Shown piece after piece: positions 8,390-16,038 of a stretch of 64,000 bases of DNA. This stretch comes from Micromonospora fulviviridis. Lineage in GTDB: Bacteria > Actinomycetota > Actinomycetes > Mycobacteriales > Micromonosporaceae. Numbering within the stretch: position 1 is the first letter of the stretch; the number at the start of each line of letters is the position of its first letter. A program made the position numbers and the translations under genes. Under the pieces are notes generated by a model. It ran no database searches and was not told the origin of the DNA. It worked only from the letters and a program-made list of their open reading frames with translations. The stretch spans positions 62,001-126,000 of the forward strand of contig NZ_BMRA01000008.1 in NCBI RefSeq assembly GCF_014648395.1, given 5' to 3'.

Positions 8390-8866
8390 ATGACCGGCAT
8401 CCTGCCCCGCCGCGCCACCGCCCCGCCCGCGCCGGCACCCGACCGACCGGCCTCGCCCGGGCCGGCACCCGACCGCCCCGGCGCGCCCGAGGCCGGCCTC
8501 GACCGGGACCGGGCGCCCTGGTCGGAGGAGCGGACCGCCGGGCTCGCCGAGGAGGCGGCGCGGCGTACCCCGGCGGTCAGCGACCCGGTCGCCACGGTCC
8601 GCGTCGACGGCGCCGCCGTCCGGGTCGACCTGGACCTCGTGGCCGAGCACGGCGCGGCGCTGACCGCGGTGGCCGAGTCGGTCCGCCGCCGGGTCGCCGC
8701 CCGGATCGAGGCGTACGCCGGGCTGACTGTCGAGTCGGTCACCGTCACGGTGGTGGACCTGCGCCTGCCCGCCGAGTCAACCCCGCCGACCGGTGGGGAC
8801 CGCCCGGGGGCCGGGCGGCGCGACGGCGCCCGGGGCACCGGGGCGGACACGCGGGAGGCGACGTGA
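8390..8866 (+). CDS. Asp23/Gls24 family envelope stress protein
   Basis: 158 aa. A Pro/Ala-rich N-terminal extension (about residues 1-45) precedes an Asp23-like core with VATVRVDGAAVRVDLDLV and AVAESVRRRVAARIEAYAGL, ending in VESVTVTVVDLRLP. In Gram-positives, Asp23 proteins coat the membrane through AmaP and respond to cell-wall or alkaline stress. The order small membrane protein, Asp23, DUF6286, AmaP-like is the usual actinobacterial arrangement. The ATG at 8390 has no strong RBS, so translational coupling to the preceding gene is likely. Confidence 0.85.
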   Translation: MTGILPRRATAPPAPAPDRPASPGPAPDRPGAPEAGLDRDRAPWSEERTAGLAEEAARRTPAVSDPVATVRVDGAAVRVDLDLVAEHGAALTAVAESVRRRVAARIEAYAGLTVESVTVTVVDLRLPAESTPPTGGDRPGAGRRDGARGTGADTREAT

Positions 8867-8894
8867 GCGCACCGTACGGCGACCGGAGCCCGAC

Positions 8895-9413
8895 GTGCGC
8901 ACCGTGAACCGGGTCGCCACCCTGCTGCTGGCCGTGGCCCTGCTGGCCGGCGGGGCGCTGGTGGCCGTCGCGGGGCTGCTCGCCGCGCTGGGCCGCCCGG
9001 GCCCCCTCCCGGCCCGGTGGTCGGCCACCCTGAGCACCGTCCACTGGCAGGACGCCCCGGTGCGGACGGTCGCTGCCACCGTGACCCTGCTCGGCCTGCT
9101 GCTCCTGGTCGCCGAGCTGCGCCGCTGGCGGCCGACCCGGCTGCCGCTCGCCCCCGACGACGGCTGGCACCTGCACCGCCGCTCGGTGGAGCGGCGGCTG
9201 GCCCGGGCGGTCCGGTCGGTGCCGAGCGTCCGCCGGGCCCGGCTGCGCGTCCGCCGGCGCGGGGACGCCTGGCGCCCCCGGGTGACCGCCACCGGCGACC
9301 CGGCGGCCCGGGCCGACGTCGAGTTCGCGCTGCGCCGCGAGCTGGACCGGCTGACCGCGCCCCGCCGCGACCCCATCGAGGTGCGGCTCGTCCCCGCCCG
9401 GCGGACGCCGTGA
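8895..9413 (+). CDS. DUF6286-type membrane protein of the Asp23 cluster
   Basis: 172 aa from the GTG at 8895 (a second GTG at 8904 is as likely). Two membrane helices (TLLLAVALLAGGALVAVAGL and VAATVTLLGLLLLVAEL) are followed by a basic cytoplasmic domain (SVERRLARAVRSVPSVRRAR ...) with a predicted beta-alpha-beta fold. It resembles the two-helix AmaP anchors that recruit Asp23. The stop overlaps the next start (GTGA). Confidence 0.75.
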   Translation: MRTVNRVATLLLAVALLAGGALVAVAGLLAALGRPGPLPARWSATLSTVHWQDAPVRTVAATVTLLGLLLLVAELRRWRPTRLPLAPDDGWHLHRRSVERRLARAVRSVPSVRRARLRVRRRGDAWRPRVTATGDPAARADVEFALRRELDRLTAPRRDPIEVRLVPARRTP

Positions 9414-9961
9414 GCAACGCCGCCCACCGGCTGCTGTGGACGGTGCTCGCCCTGCTGCTGGTGGCGGCGGGCGGCGCCGCGTCGGCGGTCGGGGCGGGCC
9501 GGCTGCCCGGCGGTGGCGTACCGCTGCTCGGGGCCGGGCCGCTGAGCTGGTGGCGGGCCGGCGGCCCGTGGAGCGCCCTCGCGGTGGCCGTCGGCGGGCT
9601 GCTGTTCGCCCTGCTCGGGCAGCGGCTGCTCGCCGCCGGGCTGCGGGTGCCGGACCGGCTCGGCGGCACGTTCGCGCACCCCGGCGACGGCGCCGGCCGG
9701 ACCCGGGTGGCGAGCGGCGTGCTGACCGGCGCGCTGGAACGCGACCTGCTCCGGGCGCCCGGGGTCCGCCGGGCCCGGGTGGTGCTGACCGGCCCGGTCA
9801 CCGGGCCGGACGTGTGGGTGGAGGTGCGCCTGAGCCCGTCCGCCGGGCTCGGCGCGGCCCGGGCGCACGTCGACGCGGCGGTACGCCGGTTCGCCGCCAC
9901 GGTCGGCTGCCGCCCCGCCCATCTGGACGTGACCGTGCTGGTGGACGAGACGGCCGGCTGA
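9410..9961 (+). CDS. AmaP-like alkaline shock membrane anchor
   Basis: 183 aa. Two N-terminal membrane helices (LLWTVLALLLVAAGGAASAV and ALAVAVGGLLFALLGQRLLA) precede a soluble domain with RTRVASGVLTGALERDLL and VRRARVVLTGPVTGPDVWVE, as in AmaP. It probably anchors the Asp23 protein to the membrane. The GTG start overlaps the previous stop by 4 bases, so it is the last gene of a translationally coupled four-gene operon. Confidence 0.8.
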   Translation: MSNAAHRLLWTVLALLLVAAGGAASAVGAGRLPGGGVPLLGAGPLSWWRAGGPWSALAVAVGGLLFALLGQRLLAAGLRVPDRLGGTFAHPGDGAGRTRVASGVLTGALERDLLRAPGVRRARVVLTGPVTGPDVWVEVRLSPSAGLGAARAHVDAAVRRFAATVGCRPAHLDVTVLVDETAG

Positions 9962-10051
9962 CCGTCCGATCAGCGCCCGCTCCCAGGGCCGGCCGGCGGA
10001 CCGGCGACCGTCGATACGCGACGATGGGCCGGGACGAGGGAGGGAGCGGTC

Positions 10052-10768
10052 GTGCGGGTGGTGTCGCTGGTGCCGTCGTTGACCGAGGCGGTGGCGCTGA
10101 CCCGCCCCGAGGTGCTGGTGGGCGCCACCGACTGGTGCACCCACCCGGCCGGGCTGGACGTCGCCCGGGTGGGCGGGAGCAAGTACCCGGACCTGGACCG
10201 GGTGCGCGCGCTCCGGCCCGACCTGGTGCTGCTCAACGAGGAGGAGAACCGCCTCGCCGACGCCGAGGCGCTGCGGGCGGCCGGCGTGCCGGTACGGGTC
10301 ACCTTCCCGCGTACCGTGCCGGAGGCGCTGACCCAGCTCGGCGAGCTGGTCGCCGCGCTCGGCGTGGCCGGCGAGCCGGACTGGCTGCGGGCCGCCCGCC
10401 GGGCCTGGGCCGCGCCGCCCGCGCCGGCCAGGCCGCGGGCGGCCGTGGTGCCGGTGTGGCGGCGCCCCTGGGTGGTGCTCGGCCGGGACACCTTCGCCGG
10501 TGACGTGCTGCACCGGCTCGGCGTGACCAACCGGTACGCCGACCACCCGGAGCGCTACCCCCGGCCGGGCCTCGACGAGCTGCGCGCCCGGGAGCCGGAG
10601 CTGGTGGTGCTGCCGGACGAGCCGTACCGGTTCACGGCCGGCGACGGGCCGGAGGCGTTCCCCGGCGTGCCGGCCGCGCTGGTCTCCGGCCGGCACCTCA
10701 CCTGGTACGGGCCCTCGCTCGCCGAGGCTCCCGCACTGCTCGCCGCCCAGCTCGCGGCGGCGGGCTGA
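10052..10768 (+). CDS. Helical-backbone metal/corrinoid receptor (BtuF-like), cytoplasmic form
   Basis: 238 aa of the TroA/BtuF periplasmic-binding-protein superfamily. The N-terminus starts directly with MRVVSLVPSLTEAVALT, and VGATDWCTHP, LDRVRALRPDLVLLNEEEN and PELVVLPDEPY follow the two-lobe fold. There is no signal peptide or lipobox, so unlike classical cobalamin or siderophore receptors it should remain inside the cell. No ABC transporter genes are adjacent. The ligand is unknown. The GTG start is preceded by GAGGGAGGGAG. Confidence 0.75.
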   Translation: MRVVSLVPSLTEAVALTRPEVLVGATDWCTHPAGLDVARVGGSKYPDLDRVRALRPDLVLLNEEENRLADAEALRAAGVPVRVTFPRTVPEALTQLGELVAALGVAGEPDWLRAARRAWAAPPAPARPRAAVVPVWRRPWVVLGRDTFAGDVLHRLGVTNRYADHPERYPRPGLDELRAREPELVVLPDEPYRFTAGDGPEAFPGVPAALVSGRHLTWYGPSLAEAPALLAAQLAAAG

Positions 10769-10781
10769 GCCCGTCGCCCGG

Positions 10782-11480
10782 TCAGGCGACCGGGGTGGCG
10801 TGCACCGGGTCCAGCTCCATGAGCGTGGTGTCGTCCACGTCGTACCCGATCGCGTTGTGCACCGCGACGACGCCGCTGACCTGCCCGGCGAGCCGGCCGG
10901 CCAGCTCGGCGGCGCTGCGCCGGTCGAGCCGTCCGTCCAGGGTGACCTCACCGGCGCGGACCTGGACGGTGACCAGGCCGTCCCGGACGGCGAGCACCCG
11001 GCGCAGCACCTCCCGCACCACCTCCTCGCGGATCTCCGCGTCGGTGCGCAGGTGCACCCGGAGCAGGTCGCCGCGCGTCACGATGCCGACCAGCCGGCCC
11101 AGGTCGTCCAGCACCGGCAGCCGCTTGACCGCCTCGTGGTCCATCAACCGGGCCGCCGCGGGCAGCGTGGCCCGCGCGTGGGTGGTCACCGCCGGAGCGG
11201 TCATCAGGTCCCGGGCCACCAGCGCGCCCGCCTTCTCCCGGGCGGTACGCCGGCGCCGCCCCTCGAACACCCGCCGCTCGTCCGGGTGCCCGGCCCACTC
11301 CACCTTGTGCAGCAGGTCCGCCTCGGAGACCACCCCGAGCACCCGCTGGAACGAGTCCACCACCGGCACGCCGCTGACGCCCCGGCGGACCAGCACGTCG
11401 ACGATTCGGCGGTACGGGGTCTCCTCCCCCACCGTCGCGACGTCCCTGGTCATCACGTCGCCCACCTGCCATGTGCGCAT
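10782..11480 (-). CDS. CBS-CBS-BON domain protein
   Basis: 232 aa. Two CBS motifs form a Bateman module (VGDVMTRDVATVGEETPYRR through VLGVVSEADLL, residues 5-60; then ARDLMTAPAVTTHARATL through LVGIVTRGDLL, about residues 90-145), followed by a BON domain (ILRRVL-type helix, VRAGEVTLDGRLDRRSAAEL, VVAVHNAIGYDV). Bateman modules bind adenine nucleotides, and BON domains bind phospholipids or proteins. AGGAGG stands just ahead of the ATG. CBS proteins of this kind (for example Hrp1) are members of actinobacterial DosR/OsdR dormancy regulons, and a DosR-like box lies in the upstream gap. Confidence 0.88.
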   Translation of the reverse strand: MRTWQVGDVMTRDVATVGEETPYRRIVDVLVRRGVSGVPVVDSFQRVLGVVSEADLLHKVEWAGHPDERRVFEGRRRRTAREKAGALVARDLMTAPAVTTHARATLPAAARLMDHEAVKRLPVLDDLGRLVGIVTRGDLLRVHLRTDAEIREEVVREVLRRVLAVRDGLVTVQVRAGEVTLDGRLDRRSAAELAGRLAGQVSGVVAVHNAIGYDVDDTTLMELDPVHATPVA

Positions 11481-11588
11481 CACGGCCTCCTCTGTCCGGC
11501 CCTCCTGTGGCGACGGTAGGCCGGCGGCGGCGCCCCTGGTCAGAGGCGGCCGGCAGGCCACGGCGGGCCGACCGGACCGGGCCGGGAG

Positions 11589-11602
11589 GGGACCAAGGTC
11601 CC
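11589..11602. promoter_or_regulatory. DosR/OsdR-like box between the CBS and DoxX genes
   Basis: GGGAC (11589-11593), 4 bases, GTCCC (11598-11602) reproduces the core GGGAC-N4-GTCCC of the 20-bp DosR/DevR consensus; the outer TT/AA flanks are not conserved. The box lies between divergent starts at 11480 and 11700, so it could serve both genes. Confidence 0.5.
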
Positions 11603-11699
11603 GGTCAGGAGGGCACCGGTCGGCCCTGCTCGCGGACCGCCCGCAGCGGTGGAATGAATGTGCCACCGGAAAAGCGCGGTGCGAGGCAAAGGAAGGGAC

Positions 11700-12275
11700 G
11701 TGGACACCATGACCGCGACGATCGAGCGGATCACCGCCAACACCATCGCTCCGGCGGCCGAGACCACCCGGGACGCCGAGACCACCCGACAGAAGGCCAC
11801 CCGGTTCGTCTTCGCCGGACTGCGGATCGCCCTGGGCTGGACGTTCCTCTGGGCCTTCCTCGACAAGATGTTCGGCCTCGGCCACGAGACCGTCGCGAAG
11901 AACGCCTGGATCAACGGCGGCAGCCCGACCAAGGGGTTCCTGACCTTCGGCGCGGCCGGCCCGTTCAAGGGGTTCTACAACGAGATCGCCGGCGCGGCGT
12001 GGGCGGACTGGCTGTTCATGCTCGGCCTGCTCGGCATCGGCGTGGCCCTGCTGCTCGGCATCGGCACCCGCGTCGCCGCGGTCGCCGGCGGGCTGCTGCT
12101 GGTCATGATGTGGACGGCCGTGCTGCCCCCCGAGAACAACCTGTTCATGGACGACCACCTCATCTACGCGGGTCTGCTGGCCGGCCTGGCCCTGGTCAAC
12201 GCCGGTGACACCCTCGGCCTCGGCCGGGTCTGGGCGAAGCTCCCCATCGTCCAGCGGCTGCCCTGGCTGAAGTGA
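11700..12275 (+). CDS. DoxX-like membrane protein
   Basis: 191 aa from the GTG at 11700 (AAGGA six bases upstream); an ATG at 11709 is the alternative. After a Thr/Ala-rich N-terminus come four hydrophobic helices: FAGLRIALGWTFLWAFL, WLFMLGLLGIGVALLLGIG, VAAVAGGLLLVMMWTAVL and LIYAGLLAGLALVNAG. The sequences around WAFLDKMFGLGHE and PPENNLFMDDHLIYA are characteristic of actinobacterial DoxX/DoxD-related proteins, thought to act in thiol or quinone-linked redox chemistry. It is divergent from the CBS-BON gene, sharing a possible hypoxia or redox operator. Confidence 0.8.
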   Translation: MDTMTATIERITANTIAPAAETTRDAETTRQKATRFVFAGLRIALGWTFLWAFLDKMFGLGHETVAKNAWINGGSPTKGFLTFGAAGPFKGFYNEIAGAAWADWLFMLGLLGIGVALLLGIGTRVAAVAGGLLLVMMWTAVLPPENNLFMDDHLIYAGLLAGLALVNAGDTLGLGRVWAKLPIVQRLPWLK

Positions 12276-12451
12276 GGTCACCACGGGCAGTACCCACCGG
12301 GCGGGCGTCACCGAGAGGCGGCGCCCGCCACTCTCGTGCCCGTCCACCGGTCCCCGCCGCCACGCCGCGCCGGGGACCGACGCGTATCGGCCGGCCGCGA
12401 TCCGGCAGGATCGACGGGGACCGCACCCGTCAGCACCGAGGAGACCCGCTC

Positions 12452-12820
12452 ATGGAGAAGCCCGAGGTTGGCCCGATCGAGGGCGCGCCGCCCGCCGATC
12501 TCGTCATCGAGGACATCACGGTCGGCGACGGCCCGGAGGCCCGCCCCGGCCAGCTGGCCAATGTGCACTACGTGGGCGTGGCCCACTCGACCGGCCGCGA
12601 GTTCGACGCGTCGTGGAACCGGGGTGACACGTTCGAGTTCCCGCTCGGCGGCGGCCAGGTCATCGCCGGCTGGGACCAGGGCGTCGTCGGCATGAAGGTC
12701 GGCGGCCGGCGTCGGCTGACCATCCCGCCGCACCTGGGCTACGGCGCCCGGGGCGCCGGCGGCGTGATCAAGCCGAACGAGACGCTGGTCTTCGTGGTGG
12801 ACCTGGTCGGCGTCCGCTGA
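12452..12820 (+). CDS. FKBP-type peptidyl-prolyl cis-trans isomerase
   Basis: 122-aa single-domain FKBP that catalyses cis-trans isomerisation at proline. The core motifs are present: VHYVGVAHSTGREFDASW, the FPLGGGQVIAGWDQGV segment, MKVGGRRRLTIPPHLGYG and the final LVFVVDLVGV. No signal peptide, so it is cytoplasmic. The ATG at 12452 follows GAGGAGA. It stands alone and ends at a terminator shared with the convergent STAS gene. Confidence 0.95.
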   Translation: MEKPEVGPIEGAPPADLVIEDITVGDGPEARPGQLANVHYVGVAHSTGREFDASWNRGDTFEFPLGGGQVIAGWDQGVVGMKVGGRRRLTIPPHLGYGARGAGGVIKPNETLVFVVDLVGVR

Positions 12821-12835
12821 CCCGCAGCCCGTTGG

Positions 12836-12866
12836 CAGGGCCGTCGGCGGCACGCCGGCGGCCCTG
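12836..12866. terminator. Bidirectional terminator between FKBP and STAS genes
   Basis: A 14-bp stem (CAGGGCCGTCGGCG with its complement, one G-T pair) with a 3-base loop lies between convergent stops at 12820 and 12902. Confidence 0.8.
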
Positions 12867-12901
12867 GCGGGCGTCACGACCCGCCCCGGGCGCCCGGCCG
12901 G

Positions 12902-13255
12902 TCAGGCCGCGGCGCAGGTGACCAGCTCCCGGGCCGACTCACGGACCGGCAGCACCCGGTGCAGGCCGGTGACGCGCAGCACCCGGGCGACCACCGGGTC
13001 GGGGTCGACCAGCACCAGCTCGCCGCCGCGGGCCCGGACCCGCAGGTGGGCGGCGACCAGCGCGCGCACCCCGGCGGCGGAGAGCAGCCGGACCCCGGAC
13101 AGGTCCAGCCGCAGCACCGGCCGCGCCGGGGCCGACCAGAGCGCGGCCCGGAACGACGCCACGGTCGCGATGTCGATCTCGCCGACCGCCCGCAGGTCCA
13201 CCACGTGGTCGCTCACGCTCATCGCCACGTGGAACCGGTCGCCGCTGCTTCCCAT
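12902..13255 (-). CDS. STAS-domain (anti-sigma factor antagonist-like) protein
   Basis: 117 aa. A SpoIIAA/RsbV-type STAS fold: DLRAVGEIDIATVASFRAAL, VLRLDLSGVRLLSAAGVRAL and GLHRVLPV. In active anti-anti-sigma factors the helix start reads D-S-S/T-G and its Ser is phosphorylated by the anti-sigma kinase. Here it reads L-S-A-A-G, so the usual phosphoacceptor position is Ala. No anti-sigma kinase or sigma factor is adjacent. The ATG at 13255 follows GGGGGAC. It is divergent from the SMP-30-like gene. Confidence 0.8.
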   Translation of the reverse strand: MGSSGDRFHVAMSVSDHVVDLRAVGEIDIATVASFRAALWSAPARPVLRLDLSGVRLLSAAGVRALVAAHLRVRARGGELVLVDPDPVVARVLRVTGLHRVLPVRESARELVTCAAA

Positions 13256-13440
13256 GTCCCCGAACCTATCCCCCACCCCCGACAGTTCCGCCCGCCCGCG
13301 GCGGGGTTCCGGGTAGGTCCCGGGTGGGACCCTGAGCGGCCTCCGGGTCATCCCGCAGGACGCGCGCCGCAGGCGAACCCGCGGCCGGGACACGCCGCTG
13401 GGTACTCCCGGCCGGGGCATCGGCGGGGAAGAATGGCCGG

Positions 13441-14460
13441 ATGGTCGTTCCCCGCCCGCGCGCGCCCCTGCTGATCCGGCCGGTCCGCGAGCCGGCCACC
13501 GTGCCACCGCCGCTGGACGGGCCGTGGGCACCCACCGACGTCCGGCTGGACCGCGCCGACCTGCTGCCGCTGCCCGAGGGCGCCCACGGCCCGGAGGACG
13601 TGCTGGTCGACCCGGACGGCCGGGTGGTCAGCGGCGACGAGGACGGCCGGCTCTGGTGGTGGCCGGCGGACGCCCCGGCCGGCACCCGCCCCACGCTGCT
13701 CGCCGAGACCGGCGGCCGGCCGCTCGGCATCGAGCTGGACCCGGTCGACGGTGGGCTGGTGGTCTGCGACGCGTACCGGGGTCTGCTGCGGGTCACGCCC
13801 GACGGGGCGGTGCACGAGCTGACCGGCACGGGGCCGCCGGTGCACCTGGCCGACAACGCCGCGGTGGCCCGCGACGGCACGATCTACTTCACCGACTCCT
13901 CGGACCGGTTCCCGCTCTCGCACTGGAAGCGGGACCTGCTGGAGCACCGGCCCAACGGCCGGGTGCTCGCGTACGACCGGCGGACCGGGCGCACCGAGGT
14001 GGTGGCGAGCGGTCTCTACTTCCCCAACGGGGTGGCGCTCACCCCCGACGAGTCCGGCCTGATGCTGGTCGAGACGGCCACCCACCGGCTGCTCCGGGTG
14101 GACCTGCCGGACGGCCGGGCCACCGTGCTGGCCGACCTGCCGGCCTACCCGGACAACGTCTCGCCGGTGGGCGACGGCACCTACTGGATCGCGCTGCCCA
14201 GCCCTCGGCTGCCGATCATGGAGAAGCTGCTGCCGCATCCCCGGGTGCGCCAGCTCGTCGCCCTGCTGCCCGGGGCGGTGCAGCCGCAGCCCCGCCGCTA
14301 CGGGCTGGTCGCGCTGGTGGACGGGGCCGGGCGGGTGCTGCGCACGCTGCACGGCCCGAGCGGGGCGTACCCGATGGTCACCGGCGTGCGGCAGCACGGG
14401 CGGCGCCTCTGGCTGGGCAGCCTGACCGCGACGGGCGTGGCCCGGGTCGACCTCGACTGA
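13441..14460 (+). CDS. SMP-30/strictosidine synthase-like beta-propeller protein
   Basis: 339 aa. The six-bladed propeller pattern of SMP-30/gluconolactonase and strictosidine-synthase-like proteins is visible: GPEDVLVDPDGRVVSGDEDG, GGRPLGIELDPVDGGLVVCD, VARDGTIYFTDSSD, GLYFPNGVALTPDESGLMLV and DLPAYPDNVSPVGDGTYWIA. The FTDSS and FPNGVAL motifs are typical of the strictosidine-synthase-like branch, most of which are hydrolases rather than alkaloid synthases. No signal peptide. Substrate unknown. Confidence 0.8.
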   Translation: MVVPRPRAPLLIRPVREPATVPPPLDGPWAPTDVRLDRADLLPLPEGAHGPEDVLVDPDGRVVSGDEDGRLWWWPADAPAGTRPTLLAETGGRPLGIELDPVDGGLVVCDAYRGLLRVTPDGAVHELTGTGPPVHLADNAAVARDGTIYFTDSSDRFPLSHWKRDLLEHRPNGRVLAYDRRTGRTEVVASGLYFPNGVALTPDESGLMLVETATHRLLRVDLPDGRATVLADLPAYPDNVSPVGDGTYWIALPSPRLPIMEKLLPHPRVRQLVALLPGAVQPQPRRYGLVALVDGAGRVLRTLHGPSGAYPMVTGVRQHGRRLWLGSLTATGVARVDLD

Positions 14461-14511
14461 ACCGGCGCGGGACCGGCCCGCTTCGTCCGGTTGGTCTGGA
14501 CCGAGCCGGCG

Positions 14512-14546
14512 CGGGGCCGGCCCGCGCTCTTCGCGGGCCGGCCCCG
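14512..14546. terminator. Bidirectional terminator between SMP-30 and transpeptidase genes
   Basis: GGGGCCGGCCCGCG (14513-14526) and its exact complement (14532-14545) with a 5-base loop lie between convergent stops at 14460 and 14565. One further outer pair extends the stem. Confidence 0.85.
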
Positions 14547-14564
14547 GCCGTTCCTCCCCCGTGG

Positions 14565-15839
14565 TCAGCCGCCGGTGTTGCTCTTGGACGGGGCCGGGGC
14601 GGGCGCCGATCCGCCGGCCACCGCGCCCGGGTGCGGCGTGGCGCTGTGCGTAGGCTTCAGTCCCGCCGGCACGGGCAGCGCGCTGCCCTTGATGAACTCG
14701 TCCCAGCCGACGTTCCAGGCCGTGAAGCCGTTGCCCTGATCCAGCTTCACCTCGGTGCCCTTGATGGTCACCAGGTCGCCGACCTGGGTGATGCCCATCA
14801 GCCAGTCCGCGGCCGCCGCGGAGACGTTGGTGCAGCCGTGTGAGGTGTTGTTGAAGCCCTGCTCCCCCTCCGACCACGGCGCGGAGTGGATGAACTCGCC
14901 ACCCCAGGTGAGCCGCTGGGCGTCGTCGACGTCGACCACGTAAGGATCGGCCGAGCCCCGGGTGTCGAAGGTGGTCCGGTCGAACTTCTCCATGATCACC
15001 ATCTTGCCGCTGGAGGTCGGCGTGCTCGACTTGCCCATGCTCACCGGGACCTTGCGGAGCAGCTTGCCGTCCTGGTAAACGGACATCTGCTTGGTGGCGT
15101 TGTCGATGTCGAGCGAGACCTGCCGGCCGATCTTGGAGGTCGCGCTGTGGTCGGCGTCGCCGATGGCGTCCTTGCCGATCGGCAGCCCCTGCAGGGCGCT
15201 CCGTACGCTGATCTTCGTGCCGGACTTCCAGTGGTCGGGCGCCCGGTATTCGACCTGCTTGCCGTCTGACTCCCACGACCAGGCGCCCGGCTGCGGCGGG
15301 TCGGTCTTCACGAACAACCGGCGCTGCACGTCCGCTCTGGCCTCTTTCGGAATGGGCGGATCGAATGCGACCACCACCGGCATCGCCGTCCCGTACGTCT
15401 GATTACTGGTGAAATAGAGCTCGCTGGTGACGGTCGGTTTGGTGGATTTCGCCATCGTGGTGAACGTCGTCTTCTGCGTGGTGGTCCGACCGGAATCGCC
15501 GGTCGCGGTGACCTCCGCGGTGTACGTCCGCGAGTTCTCCAACGGCCGGTCCGGCACCCAGCCCGACCCGTCCTCCCGTGGCTGCGCCGGCACCGGCCGG
15601 CCCTTGTCGTCGGTGAGCTTCACCCCGGTGACCTTGCCGCCGCTGACCGTGGTTCCCACCTCGGCGCTGACCGGCACGTTCTTCGTCCGGTCCGCCGGAG
15701 TCAGGTTCACCGACGGCGCGGCCGCCTTGCCGTGGCCGGGCTTCACGGCCTCCCGCTGGCCGGCGGTGCACCCGCCGACCACCAACGGTGTGGCTGCGAT
15801 GGTCACCGCCAGCAGCGTCATTCGCCGCCTCACGTCCAT
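14565..15839 (-). CDS. Lipoprotein L,D-transpeptidase (YkuD family)
   Basis: 424 aa. A signal peptide ends in a lipobox (LVVGGC, Cys about residue 24), so the protein is tethered outside the membrane. Two Ig-like domains follow (about residues 35-240), then a YkuD catalytic domain with HSAPWSEGEQG and SHGCTNVS (Cys near residue 336), and a Pro/Ala-rich tail. This architecture is that of actinobacterial Ldt enzymes, which form 3-3 cross-links in peptidoglycan. The ATG at 15839 was chosen; ATG at 15821 is an alternative behind AGGCGG. The 15840-16038 upstream gap is comparatively AT-rich and probably carries its promoter. Confidence 0.93.
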   Translation of the reverse strand: MDVRRRMTLLAVTIAATPLVVGGCTAGQREAVKPGHGKAAAPSVNLTPADRTKNVPVSAEVGTTVSGGKVTGVKLTDDKGRPVPAQPREDGSGWVPDRPLENSRTYTAEVTATGDSGRTTTQKTTFTTMAKSTKPTVTSELYFTSNQTYGTAMPVVVAFDPPIPKEARADVQRRLFVKTDPPQPGAWSWESDGKQVEYRAPDHWKSGTKISVRSALQGLPIGKDAIGDADHSATSKIGRQVSLDIDNATKQMSVYQDGKLLRKVPVSMGKSSTPTSSGKMVIMEKFDRTTFDTRGSADPYVVDVDDAQRLTWGGEFIHSAPWSEGEQGFNNTSHGCTNVSAAAADWLMGITQVGDLVTIKGTEVKLDQGNGFTAWNVGWDEFIKGSALPVPAGLKPTHSATPHPGAVAGGSAPAPAPSKSNTGG

Positions 15840-16038
15840 ATTCCGCACCCCATTTCCACTCCCCCCATGACCCACATTCTGTACAGCCCTCCGGACGCCG
15901 TTGGCATATTCGGCGGAATTGCTTTGGCCGGCCGACTTCGATTTCGGCTCGGCCGTACAGAAATGGGAATTGGAGACGTCGACGGGCGGAAGCGTCACGG
16001 CCGCGACGGATTGCGCCCGGCGAGCCGGGACGACCGGT

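Noticed and set aside
8864..8908. Tiny ORF overlapping the end of the Asp23 gene (GTGA overlap, 14 codons)
   Set aside because: Too short, with no recognisable product; the DUF6286 gene start explains the region.
10052..10768. Cobalamin ABC-transporter binding protein
   Set aside because: No signal peptide or lipobox, no adjacent permease or ATPase, and no cobalamin riboswitch upstream.
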